Source: Neurospora crassa OR74A (Eukaryota; Ascomycota; Sordariomycetes; Sordariales; Sordariaceae). Taken from it: a stretch of 64,000 bases of DNA. The DNA is taken from contig NC_026501.1 of NCBI RefSeq assembly GCF_000182925.2, positions 3,286,001-3,350,000 of the forward strand. The letters run 5' to 3'. The notes beneath the pieces were generated by a model. The model was given only the letters and a program-made list of their open reading frames with translations. It was not told the origin of the DNA and ran no database searches. Both the position numbers and the translations under genes were made by a program. Shown piece by piece: positions 1 to 12,782 of this stretch. The stretch's first letter is position 1. Each line of letters opens with the position of its first letter.

Positions 1-3000
1 CGGTAGCGCGCAAAGCAAGGCCGGATGACGGATAAAGATGGGGCGGAGACGGTCCAATAATTGTGGACTCGGCGGAAGGCGGAGGATCGACGTCGGCGGA
101 AAAGAACCGAATGGATTGCAGAAGACCAAAAAGTTACAAGCTGATGAGAAAAAGTTACTCTGGCTGAGAACAGGCGCAGCACACAACTTCCGAAGCAAGT
201 TTGGGCCGTCGTTGGTTTGCTTCCGTGAGGCTCTCAGGAAAGGCGGTGCAATGTAGCTAGACGCTTAGGTAAAATGGCCCGCGCTGAAAACTTTTCGCTG
301 TCGGTTGCCGAATGTCGGGGGAAAAAAAGCTCAAAGCTCTAACCACCGATTCTGTCCAGGGTAATGTGTGGTGAATGCAATGGGTCGGTAAAGGTAGGAC
401 CGATATCTGTGTCTGTCTTTGTCGTTTGTAGTTGACTGGATGTGGTAACTGTATGTATACTCCTAAGATGGGTGGGCGAAGAAGTCGGCGGTCCTGTGGA
501 CGGATGAGACGGACGGTGAGGATGAATGCTTCTTGGATGGAGTAGCGAGCGGAAGATGAAGACAGGAACGAAGAGGAGGATAGGCTGGATAATGAACCCT
601 TTTTTATGAAGTGAAGGAGGGCACGGAAGGCACGGGACAGCCGGTGTTAATAAAGGGAGGCACGATGAGCTCTCGGTCGGTCGCTGGTGCGTCGCTCAGG
701 CGGGCTGGCGGACATCCGACATGGGAAAGTGACCGGGCGCGCTCAAACCCCATTCTCAATCCGTCTTGCATCCTGGGAACCCACTTGGCGTCCATCGCGC
801 AGGGGTGTGTTTCCTAGATTGTGCCATTGTTGCGGACGGCCAGCGAGCGCAGCGAGGGGCTGCAGGTTGAGCAGCCGCCAGGCGTGAAGATCCCTGCGAA
901 CCGGGCAGCTACTCCCTACGGTACCTTCCAGTGTGTTCCTGAGACCGTAATCTGTCAGGTATTCCCGTAGGTACTCCGTTCAGGTACGTACCTCCCGTCT
1001 CCCTCCAGCGCTGCGCAGTGCTGAGGGCAGCACAGTATAAGGGCGTATCCCGCCAGCTTACAGTTTATGGAATAATGCTGGCACTGTCCGGCCATCGCCC
1101 CGTCCAGGCATCGCATCGCCGCGCCCATCGTTAGTCGCATCGACCATCACCGGCATCGTCTTCTTGTCTCTCCACTCACTTTCCCAGCAGCACCTTGGCT
1201 TGCGACACGAGCGATGACCTGGACGGAAAAAAAACAAAACAAAAAAAAAACACCAACGCTAGTAAGTTAAATCCGGAGTGTATCCGTTGCATGACTCCCC
1301 GACACGAAGGGACTGCAAACATACGGCAAAAGTCCAAACTGGTTGTAGTACGGGAAGCATGTTCAAATGGCACGCAGCAGCGCGGTTTTGCAGGCCTTTG
1401 TGCGAATTCAGACATCACACTCAGGCCGCGTTTGAAAATATGCAGAGAAAAAGGAACGGTGTCTCTGTTGTGCAAAGGATCATGTCGACTCCAAGTAAGT
1501 ACCCTACAAGAGAGGGTCTTCCCGCAGGCTAATTGATGTTCTGTCACAGTTGCCGTAACATAATCATTACGCTTATATTCCCGTTTTTGACAACAGCCAA
1601 CCTTTGCAAAAACTTAGGCCTGCACACCCCGCTCACGCCTACTCATACACTCCTCTCAACCCCTGCTTGGCTGACATCCCGGCGGCATGCGTCGCCCTAG
1701 AGACCAATTCAGCTAGCTGCAAAATTATGGGTTGCCCCAGGATATACGAACTGGGAACGATGACGAAATTCTTGCTACATCTTCCCCACGACCGACCGTT
1801 TGCCCTCTCCGGTGCGACAATCGTTTAGGAGCGAGGGCCCTGTGGGCGTTGTCTTCGTCTACTTTCCCATGGCAGCGCCATATGGATACAGGCCAGGTAT
1901 TATATCCCAGATGGTACGTGTGTTCCGCCCACTTTTAAGGGTCCTTGGGTTGGTGTTGAAGAGGCCGTCTGATGTGGATGGGATATACGGAACTTGGGGT
2001 TGGATGCTTGTTGAGGATGTGATCAAAGGGATCAAAGGGATCATTTTTTTTTTTTATGGGAACAGTTGAAAAGGATATTTCGAAAAAAAAAAAAAAAAGA
2101 ATAAAAAAAAAAGAAAACTACCTCTATTTGGGTAAGTTGCAACAGCTCCGCTAGTAAGGAAAATACCATTTTCTGCACTAGCACCGGTACTTTGTAAACT
2201 ACATTGCTAGCTGGATCAGCGCCGGAGACACGGATGGGTGTGGCTTCCTTGATTTGCACATCATCGTGGGGAGCGTCTAGGGGAGGAGCAGATCAGGTAC
2301 ATCGAGACCACGCAAGGCCACCCGCCTGTAGCATCCAGTGCTATGCAGTCTGCTAGTGTACAAGGAGACAACGGGCTGGCAGCAGACACACGCACGCACG
2401 GAGGCCCGGGGCCCGGGGCCCGGGGAAGGTAGTATGAATCCGCCCCAGGATGCCGATTGATTGGCTGCTGGCTTGCGGTTCTGGGTATCGCCAGGAAACC
2501 AGAGATGTGAATCGATATCTATCTTTGCTGAAATCTGGATCCTCTCTTCCAGCTATCCTTCCACCCCCTTCTTCCCAATCTTTCCAATCCCTTCAACATC
2601 GCAGCTGATATGGCACAGCCTAGACGGCCATGGCTAACAGAGTGGTGGGCGATCATCATGGACATTTCCAAACCGAGTCAGCATCTCCTCAACAAACACC
2701 TTGTTTGGGTGCCAATAGATGCTTCCTCCGTACAGGGATAGCTTCCAAGCCAAACTAGGCGGCGGCAGCTTGGAATTTCGGAGGGAATTCCCATTGAGCA
2801 TAGTGCAGCTCCTACCGGGCCCGGGCCTTCTGGTACACATTCCCACTACAAGTCACCTCCTTGATAGTTTAGAGCCCCTATCGAATTCGCCAAGGGTATC
2901 CCAGACCTTGCTGGCTGTCAAAGACGACTTGGGGCTCAGAGAGAGACATGCAGCTAGCGTGTCGCGCTCCGTTCCCTCTGCTCACCATCCCACGGCAACA

Positions 3001-6000
3001 ACCGACCAGTGTACAGCTCGCGCAAAAAGGCCAATATTTGAGAAAGAGAACAAAAAAATAGGATGACGTCAGCGGCGGCAGCGCAAGGACCCCAGCTTTG
3101 TTACTCATAACTGGCCAGAAGCGGACACGCTTAACAATGCGGTATCCTAACGACATCGGCAATTTCCGTCTTTTCCATGCTGACACCTTCTGGTGATAGT
3201 GGGATTGGGAAGCTTAATCTGCTACCTCGGCGTGGCTATCAAGCTCCTGCACAGCACTCCCAAGACCCCTGATACTGGAGGGGGCAGGCCACACATGTTA
3301 TCAATGCAGGGTTCCGTGGCTCGGAAAACAAGATGTTTGGTTACCTGCCCTCAGATTCAGAAATCTCACAAGTAGGTGAATATGCACAATGGCAGACGGA
3401 TAGAGGCAGGATAAAACGCAGTCAAACCCAGGGTTCGGAGCTGCCAGCCATAAGTTCCCGCTGGTGTGCCTGTCTGTGTCTCGCAAGACCTCATAGAGTA
3501 AAGTCACTGGCCTGCCCAGGACCTACATACCAGACCTACATAGCCGCATCAAGCTTCTGAACCCGTTTACCCCTGAGTTTGGAGGCAGTATCCTTGGAAT
3601 CTTGACTCGTGATCCCTTGTTGTTGGCCATCGGCAGGGAAAATCGCCATGATGCACAACAAAAGGGATGGAAAAGTGGCTGTTGGTGCTGAGACAGATAG
3701 GCACAAGGGGAAAATCACGAGGAGCACAGCAAAGCAAAAGCTTGGAAGACGGATGGACTCATGGATGCTTGAGATCGAGCGATTTGGTAACGTGGCACTG
3801 ACAGCCCCGGGATGGCGCGGCGTTGGTTGTCACGGTTGTGCAAAAATTGTCGATAATCTCGATATTCCAATCCACCAAGAGCCAACATGGCACGAGACAG
3901 CAGAGACGACGCTACGGGGCAATAGGGACCGCGACTGGCCCATCTGCTCGTCCACTTCTTTAGCTTCTCATCAATTCCTGGCTGTCGGTCTTCGTCGTAC
4001 CAGAAATCGCCATGGGCGGCCCAGAGCTACCCCAGTTGAGGGACGAATTCTGAATGCAATGCCGATAGACAAGCCAATAATCGGAAAGTTACCGATCGAG
4101 GTTCCTGAACCCTGCGCCTCATGTGGAAAAGAATAGAGATGCGTTGGTTCCTGTCCGAAATGGACGCCATCGGAGCCTCAGCAACGTCTCCGCACACAGT
4201 GAGCGAATTGCCCTTAGGTTCTTGGCAATCTGTATAGTATGGCCTGTCCACACGATAGCTTCGAAATCGGCACGGTACCTGTACTGTAGTCCACAGAGCA
4301 CAGTATGCCTACGCTGATATACACACAACTATCGAAGAATTGGGTAGAATATTTTCCGAATCTTACTCAAGCAGCGAGCTGGCGATACATTTGTATTTAC
4401 ACGTGTAGCCGCCTGCGACAAGCTACCCACACCTCAAGGGACCTTGGCTGATGTGCAGACCAACTTTAATAGCTCGTTATGTACAAGCAGTCAAATTACG
4501 GCCGCCGCGGATCTTCTAAAGGAGGAATTTGTTGTCATTGATTCATAGCGTGTAGAAACCAGGAACGAGAGACAAGACTATCCACGAGACATTAACAACA
4601 ATCGGGCGCAACGGCTATAGACAGGGAGTCATGAACGGCGGTACACTTACATCCCTTACGAACGGCCAAGGGTCTATCATTCGATCCAACTCCTCGGACC
4701 ATCCGGCTTCCTTGAGTTGAAGATGCACTGCAGTTAACGTTACGCTTAGAAGTATCTGAAGAGGAGTTGTGCTCCGGCAGGAAGTGGTATAACTAGGCTG
4801 GCTATAGCTCCATCAGTTTGTACAGACATTATACGCGCGGCTGAAAACGCTCCGCGGAAGGCTGAACATTTGGGTGGTAGACGTCATCATTGTAGCGGCC
4901 ACATAGTGAGTACATACTTACCCATTGTTGTGCTGTCTTCATTTCCCCTCTTCTGAGTGCAAAGATCAAAAGCACAGTCCGCCGTCGCCTGTCGTTCCTT
5001 CCCTGTCCACGCGCATCAAAATATTTGTCCCCACCCACTGTACATATTCTCCGCATTTGAAATCCCCAAGTCCTGGTAAGAAACGGTCGTATCTACTAGT
5101 GCTTTGACTAGTCTCGAAAACAACATGGACCTATCTTGATACCGCTCTACTTTGTAGCACTAGGGAGAAGTTTAGTCCAATAGCTAATTACATGAAGGTG
5201 CTCCGACATCTTGTTTTTCTGACTAAATAGATCAAGATAGGCAGACGTGGAAAAGGATCTCAAGTACAAATTTTAGCCATATTTACACTCAAACTCGACC
5301 GATGAAAGCGGGATATCAGTTCATAATGGCCCGTTACCAAAAACTGATATAGCCAGGCAATAACACCAAAGTTTAGGGACAAAAGCTCCGGCCGTACGTG
5401 AGGGGTTGTGTCAGGGGTCCAATTCTCCGCCTGTCTATTAAAGAAAGGTCCCAATTACACGGAAGCGACGCGATATAGCGATCATGATGAGGGTGAGAGG
5501 ACTAATCCTTTGTACTGTGCAAGTATACTACAGACAGGGGCTGCCTTACGGGAATGCAATCGAGTCACTTCAGTACAGTCCTTTTTTTTTTTTCCTCCCT
5601 TCGTGACCCTCCCTTTCACGGCGCCTTCCACTACAGCCGCCACGTCTCTTTGGCTCCCGTTTTTAGGCGAGGGGAAGGGTTCAAGGGATCGCAACCCCGA
5701 AAAGCCCGGGCACAAGCACAAGCATAACCTACATACACGCGATACATACTATGCAGGACACGGACTTGTGCTAGAGCCGAGGGGCCTGAATGGATGAGGT
5801 GGTTTATCATTCTAGGAAAACCTTGTATATAAAAATTTCGGTGCCGTCTCCAGCTGTTTGATGTATTTGAACCACCTACTACTTTCGAATTCAGTGTGTT
5901 GTCCCGTAACTTCTCGGTGACAGCGGTGGTGTTTCCTCTGAGCTCCTCCTCTTTCCTCCGAGGTTCCTTGTTATTACTTTAGTGAGAGTGCTTGCGTGAT

Positions 6001-6155
6001 AGTAACTACCCTGTGGTGCCGATTGTGTGTCGTATGTGCCTGCCCCCAATAGCCAGATCCAACCAAGTGTCGGGAATGACTGCATGCGGTGCTCAGGTGA
6101 AAAGGTTTGACCTGTACTGAAAAAAAGAGAGGTGCTGGTGTGATGTAAAGAAAAA

Positions 6156-6202
6156 AGTCCGGACACTCACTGGGTCTGATTTGGTCTAATCGTGTCCGGA
6201 CT
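6156..6202. repeat. Inverted repeat with two TCCGGA palindromes
   Basis: An 11-bp arm, AGTCCGGACAC at 6156-6166, is matched exactly by its reverse complement at 6192-6202, with a 25-nt spacer. Each arm itself contains the self-complementary octamer GTCCGGAC, so the element can be read as one hairpin or as two copies of a palindromic site. Palindromic CGG-type sites are typical targets of Zn2Cys6 dimers in fungi, but no adjacent gene was identified. Confidence 0.7.
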
Positions 6203-6261
6203 ATTGTTCACATCTACATAGTATGTCATGCCACAACTGCCACGGCCCCCGACGGTTCGCA

Positions 6262-6298
6262 GGCCAAGTGGGGCTTCCCGCATTTCGCCCACTTGGCC
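6262..6298. repeat. 11-bp perfect inverted repeat (hairpin)
   Basis: GGCCAAGTGGG at 6262-6272 pairs perfectly with CCCACTTGGCC at 6288-6298 across a 15-nt loop. It lies only 60 bp from the inverted repeat at 6156-6202. No gene is identified on either side. It could be a transcript hairpin or a remnant of a small mobile element. No flanking target-site duplication was evident. Confidence 0.65.
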
Positions 6299-9200
6299 CG
6301 CTTAGCACGCTTGGCAGGACCCGGTCAATCAGGGTCTCGATGCAAAAGGTCTCGATCTAGGCCCAAAATCTCGATCTGTCGTCATAATGGTAGCGTTCAT
6401 CCTTCAATCACTCTGACAGCCGACCGTGTCAAACTTCGATGGAAGACCCTGGATCCGATTCCTAGAACCTTTCGTCATTTCCGTCATGTGCGATGCCCCA
6501 GTTTGTTCCAAGGAAACTTGAAACCGTATACACGCCAAAGGGACCCAAAGAACGCTCGCATTCCGTACCTTTTGAACAACAGTCGAATCGCTTTATGTGC
6601 CGTCGGTGGTCTAGACTTTGCTTTCATGTCGACCACGTAGATGCGGTATCACGGCGATAGCACCGGGCCGACACAACACCCTCATCCCGATCGACCCTTT
6701 GATGCCAGCCTACCGCGCCAGCTCGGCCAACAGCCTCGGGTAGACAGGTGGAAGGGACCAAGGAATCCGAGGCCATCCCGATCCGGAATGAAAAACGCGC
6801 CTTTTGTTGGAATATCGAGATCTACCGTGCGTACATAGTATACAACCTGTCAAAGTGGCTGTCGAATAAATGTTGATCTGAAATCCGAGTCTCGCGTACT
6901 GTGTGTATCAATGGCGTCTATCAGGCACATTGGCAATTTGTTTCCACGAGAAAGGGAAAAAAAAAAAAACGATAGATTGGAACAGCACGGCTAACCCTAC
7001 ATCACATTTGAATCACCGAGGTATTGATACGCATACCTCTATGTAGCCGTCGACATCGGCTGTCAAAAACTCTAGACCCTGACGCCAACACGACGACAGG
7101 ACCCTGAATGCCTCATGCGGATCTCAATATAGTAGTAGTGTAGAAGCCTAACAGCACGGACGACCAGCGCACATCGTGCTTGCCGTTCGACCGTTGGCCG
7201 TTGGTGCGTCTTTGGAGCTTAGCGTACAAATGGTCTTTCTGCCCAGTGGGCTCATACCGCGAGGAGATCGTGAGATCACAACCGTATACTCAACGACGCA
7301 CGCAAACGAGCAGCACCTGATAGTCAGTCATTGATGTGATATATACGATATGGATTGTAGGTAGGGGGTGTCTTTGGTGTATACGCATATCTGCACAATG
7401 TACATCCCTACTGCCCTCGGCTGTGGAAGATCCCCGGGTTCCATTACACACATGTAGCTAGGTATTATGGTGTTGTGGGTAAGTTAAACCCGATGGTCCC
7501 GTCGCAGACGATCTTTGGCACTCGAGTGGCCATACAAAGCTCCCTGCGAAGCTTTCCATGCTCGTACCGGTTCGTGCCCGGTACCTGACAGGGTCCAGGA
7601 GGTGGTACCTGACAGGGGAGGTAAAACTTCAAGTTTTGCTCGCAACCGTAGGGCCTGATTGTTTCCCTGTTGCCCTGATGAGGGGCCCTACAAGGGGTGG
7701 GCACTAGGTACCTAGACAATGGAAACCAGGGACGGCGCCGGAGCAGCCTCTCCGGCGGCTGCACCTTACCCATCCCTTCGACGGTGAAAAATTTGACGTT
7801 TTAGCGCGCCCCGCAGAACACTTGGAGGAACTTGATGATGTAGCATGTCAGCTAAGTATTCCGTCTACACTGCTGGTGAGCGCTATCAGGGCTGGAGCCT
7901 CCGAGGTCCTTGCAAGCATAGAACGTATTCCGCAGGAAAATAGGAACCGCCGATTGGCTTCAACATGCAGGACGCTACAATGTCAAATTTTCACCGGTAG
8001 AGGGATTCCAGCCATTGCCGAACGGATACCTGTCAGCACCTCTACCTCTACGTACACTGCTTACACCTACTATGATACATACTACTTGGTAAAGTATCTA
8101 CAGTGATGGTGCCTGACTGCCTTCTCAGTTGCTTCAACTGCCCACCATCAGCAATCTCGCTGGTGATGTGATATGCTGTAAGTGCCCTGCACTCCGCGAT
8201 TCCAAGGTAGAGGTATGCACTACATAGTACACTGGGGACCTACGCCAAATTTCGAGAGGTACATGTCGGGGAACATCTCATCTGAACGTTACACGGTTGG
8301 TCCCTGGAAACGGAGTGGAATGTTCGGATTCCCGGTTTTGTGAACTCAAGGAGACGGGAAGCCGGAAGTGTCAGGCGGAACTGGCTTGCCGGTTACCTCC
8401 GTGCAATCAGCTTCCCATCCTATCCTCCGAACAATCCTGATATCGAGTGTTCACTATGCGTGCTCGCATGAAAACAAGGCTGCATTCCTAGACAAGGACA
8501 ATACCAGCCTCAGCACACACATACATTTACACATTCATCTTCATCATTATCATCAAAGCAAAGGTATCGACGCAATGTTACCTGAGGGTCCTTTCCTATC
8601 GCCCAGCAACGCCTCCGGCCGATATCAACTCCTCGAGATGAAAGGCAGCTCAGGCAGCCGCGCCCAGTGAGCTCAGCCTGAAGTAGCACAAGCGATGACG
8701 AACCGCCACGCCTTGTTGCGCCCATCATGGCTTTAAAGAGGAACACTGCGAAATTGACTGATAGTCACGATACGATTTCCCTGGATGATCAACGGCAGCA
8801 GATCTTCGGCCCTGATCTAATTCAGCAGATCAGCCCTTCTCTGGGAGTGGTCCTTCTTCAGCCGAGCCTGGAATATCGGGTCCGCCGATCTGTCAAAACC
8901 CGTAATGGGAAAAGACAGAGAGCATGGAAATCTCGAGAACAAACGGTGCTTCCCTCATCGTGTTTCTCGTGATAAGCGGAATCTGATCTTGCAGGAGCTG
9001 GTACTAGTAGAAATCAACTGTTATTGATCCGACGGTGAGGATCATATCGGAGTTGCGTTTCTCACCTCAGTCTAATGCAGAAACAAAACAGACAAGAAGT
9101 CTTTGATCACCATCGAATGACAGCGCTTTCCAAGCAGCCAAGGTCAAAAGCCAAGGCGGCAACCCCATCTGGTCTCAAGCTACAGCATATCAATGATGCC

Positions 9201-11337
9201 ATCAGCGTCAATCGGTAAAACCGGGCGTTTGAGTGAGTGAACGTAAATTCCTCCGAAAGACAGACGTGAGGCCACCTAGTCAGTAGTAGTGTTGAAGAAG
9301 TACTCGTCCTAGAGGTACTTATGCTGCTTTCAACTCAAATCCTTCCACTGCAGCTTCATAGTTCAACAGAATTGGTGCGCCCTTCCTCTTCTTTCACCGA
9401 ACGCAGTCGCTGAGATGGAGATTATGTTTCCGTGTACGCTTCTTGGGCAGTCGTCGTCAACACCCACCCGTCACCCACCCTTGGCGGCGCACAGCATTAA
9501 ATCCAAAGGGAATCCTGATGACCAGCGCAATAACGCCGCTCAACTCAAAAGTCCTTGGCAAATAGTGCTTGCCGAACCGAAAACTCTCGCTTCGCTACAG
9601 AAGAAACCTCTGCAACTGCATATGTATGTAACTTGCATCCTCCAGATACTATAGTGTATACATATACACCGGAATATAGCCTCAAACTGCATGCGTAGAC
9701 GTGCGCGGTCACGAATCGCTATCTCCCATCACAAGCCAGCTCTCGATTTATTGAACATATAATCTAGTCGGTGTATAACTCTTGGCCATCGCCCATAGTT
9801 TCTGAATTACATGCAGTTTCGGGGAATTCTACTGTACCTTCAATACAACAATTATCCACCTAGGAGGTCTAACAGGAATTTGATGCCTTCCTCTTACCGT
9901 CAAGCAGAGACAGGTAGGTCGAGCAAAAGATCGCTTGTCAAGTAAGATTACCATGTGCCAGCCATATTCCCTATGCAGTAGTACTACTTGTGCGAAACGG
10001 ACAGGTCTTTTTTGTTCCTTTTCCTTCTTCTTCTTCTTCTCCTCCTGGGCGGGCCATACAGTAAGCTTGTGTGCTGTGCATACATGCAATGAATGTACAA
10101 GCACATCTCTGCCGGGATGTAAAGGGTTAGCGTGGTATAGCTACCTTACACTACAATATTTATGGGAACCCAAGGTATGGTCACTTTGCCATTCACCGCG
10201 CTATAACCTTTTGAATGCCTGCAGAGGAGGAGGTGTGTACACTACACTAGTAGGTAGCTTCCCTTCCTCGCTTCGCCGAGCCGCCGAACTTTTCGCTGAC
10301 AGAGCAGAGAGTGGAAGAAAGATGTCTCGGTTGCTCATCCAATACCTTTTGTGGGAAGGATGACGGGATCATCCGCAACAGGAAAAGAGCAGAAAAAGCA
10401 AAGAAAGAGCAATCTATTCAACCCCTTCCTACCCCTCGCTAGGGTCTTTCCAGGTGGATGACTTTCCGCCGCGATAACGACGGCAACCTAACCCAGCCAA
10501 TGCTATATAAGCACATTCACGCCCCTTGTCATTCGTCAAGATTGTAAGAGGTGTGATCGAGGGAAAAAAAAAGCATTCAATGGCACAGAATGCCGTGGGG
10601 CTCGGGATACCTACTCGACTTGGCTTTCCAGGGACCTGCAGTAACATTCCGATTTTATATTTTGAACATGAAAATGGAGCTTGCAGCTATCCATCTATAT
10701 TTCATGGTGTAAGTTTATGTTCATGTGACTCAACCTGAACTTAACTCGGGATGGCATCGCCATAGAATAGGTTCATTCAAGAATGCAGAGGACCTCAAGG
10801 AACAAAATGAATTTCCCACGGCAGGCAGAAAGAGGTAGGTGTGATGACGCTCCCTTAGCTTTCCATCCCCCCATGCATATCTCGATGATGGAGGGGCAGT
10901 GAACCTTTGTCTGCTAGAGGCGAACCGGATAGTCAAGAAAAAGAGCCAGTTACGTATGGGGATGGCTTGGACAGCTTGCGAAGACAGCAGGGGAGGACGG
11001 CTGCAACTAGTGTATTGTGCACCTGCCTCTAGACTCCCACCGAAACAAAGCGAAAAGGCGAAAAAAGAAAAAAAAAAAAAAAACAAGAAGAAACGAAAAA
11101 GGCCCTGCCTTGACAAAAAAAAAAGAAAGGGGATCCATCAGATCGAGATGTTCTCGAAAAAATTCAGTATGTAACTGCCAGTCCCCGCTCTCAACCACTG
11201 CAAAGATCATCGGCCGCACAAGGCACCATGCTACTGAACACTTGACCCCTTCTGACCCCTTTCTTTTCTTCCCTTGACCCTTGGATATTAGTCCTGTGAT
11301 ACCATGTACCGGCGAACCAGCGAACTGTGGAATGCGG

Positions 11338-11370
<33 letters not shown>

Positions 11371-11410
11371 CACACACATCCCATCTACACTACACTACAC
11401 TACACACTAG
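11338..11410. repeat. (AC)n microsatellite plus CTACA repeats
   Basis: An almost uninterrupted AC dinucleotide tract runs from about 11338 to 11364, followed by an imperfect AC stretch. Four to five TACAC/CTACA pentamer repeats follow at about 11394-11408. This is a simple sequence repeat in intergenic DNA. Confidence 0.85.
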
Positions 11411-11660
11411 ATACCCCAAGCTCCAGCCAAGCACATTCCCAAGCTGACCATGGTATTCTGCGCTGTTGCTCTTGTGGAACATGGCAATTTTTCAAGAATA
11501 CCATAGTGCCAAGCATACAGGCCTACCGGATTCTGCGCGAATTCTGTTCAGGGCTAATGGGGAAGTGATCAACATTTTTTCGTTGAACAACTTTCCCGTC
11601 TGTGAGAAGTGGAAAACAAGGGGGGCAGTGCGGGGCCCCGGTATGGTAATCTATTTGGTG

Positions 11661-11860
11661 CTTTACTCTCTCTCTCTCTCTCTCTCTCTATGTTTCCTCG
11701 TTCTTCTGTAGCTTTTTTTTTGCAATCTCTTTTCTTTTTCCTTTTCTTTTCCTTTCTTTCACCTTTGTTCTTTTTTTTTTTTCTTTTTCTTTTGCGTTTC
11801 TTTTTGTCTTTTCTTGGTCTGGTGTTGTTTTTGCCTTTTCTTTTTCTCTCTCTCCAGGAC
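11661..11860. repeat. (CT)n and long polypyrimidine tract
   Basis: A CT dinucleotide run at about 11666-11689 is followed by some 170 nt that are overwhelmingly T and C on the + strand, including T8-T14 runs. The purine interruptions are few. The strand asymmetry is the notable property. Such polypurine/polypyrimidine tracts can adopt triplex (H-DNA) structures. The translations through it are phenylalanine/serine/leucine or lysine/glutamate runs and are not taken as proteins. Confidence 0.85.
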
Positions 11861-12782
11861 TTGAGATAAAAGAGATTAGATGGAGCTCCACCCCCAAGTT
11901 GGGATCAGGTATGTATTACAAGCCAACGATACCCTTGACTACCTTGACTACTTCAGAAGATGTCCTAAACCAACATGACACGATAGGATGCCATTCTACT
12001 TGTTGACGGTCATACTGGCAGACAGGTATGTCGTGACACAACCGGTCTGGACTTGGCCTGCAGCTAAAGACAACAGACGAACGGACAAGCAGCGGCCCAA
12101 CTGTTCTTTGTGTAAGGGCCGGTACTTCTGCGTGTCTTCTATGTTGTTTGTCTTCAAAAGGCATGCCCGGTGAGTGTCAGACGTACGCACACCCTTTAAA
12201 CATGGCCATGCCGAAGGAAACCAAACCGTATACCTAAATTATTCGAGCCGTCTGTCTTCAGGATCTCGGTATGCCGAACTGAAGCAGAAGGATATCATCG
12301 ATGTTCTGATTAGAAACACACATGAGATTTCGTAAGATCTACGGATTCCTACGTTATAGGTTCACTAACAGTCGTAGTGCATGGGACTGGTAAACTCATT
12401 CCCTCTCCTATGAATTGGTTTAGGTTAACAGTGGAACATCAACACGATAAGAGGATGCATGTACAGCAACATAACATCAACCAAAGTACAGGAGAAAAGC
12501 CTTTGTCGCAAATGGAATGTGATCACTTCCCTGAGTTTTTTCCCCCTAGCAGCATGACCCTCAAAAAATTGCCGAGTCCATGATATGATTATGATCTAGA
12601 ATGACATGAGTTGTGCAAACTTTAGCTTAGCCGGTATTAGCTCGGATACTTCTCCCTTCAGAGTATCCAACTGACCAGGGACACACCGAGCCATCCCAAC
12701 GGGATTGAGGTTAGGGGACCACGCTTGGTCACCGGCGTACGCTTTCATCGACCGGCTCGTCCACCGTCTCCATGTACAGGTG

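Larger units (their letters stand above)
1..12782. other. Gene-poor left arm (no supported gene)
   Basis: I find no protein gene I can defend in this 12.8 kb. Open frames reach at most about 175 codons and lack protein-like composition, recognisable domains, or a matching splice partner. This length is about what chance gives in roughly 50 % GC DNA. The stretch does hold simple repeats: A/T runs near 1230, 2045-2110, 6958 and 11070, GGCCCG repeats near 2405, an AC tract near 11340, and a long pyrimidine tract at 11661-11860. It also has two strong inverted repeats near 6.2 kb. Base composition does not look strongly AT-shifted, so I see no large RIP-degraded transposon. Non-coding RNAs or very small genes cannot be excluded. 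A gene with many tiny exons could also have been missed. Confidence 0.6.

Noticed and set aside
2719-3066. 115-codon ATG frame on +
   Set aside because: No recognisable motif, no codon preference like the neighbours, and it ends in an A-rich stretch.
3609-4136. 175-codon + frame in the gene-poor arm
   Set aside because: Begins at GTG, has mixed composition without domain or splice partner, and one frame of this size is expected by chance in the window.
11007-11384. Val/Cys and Phe-rich frames through the AC and A/T tracts
   Set aside because: They are translations of simple repeats.
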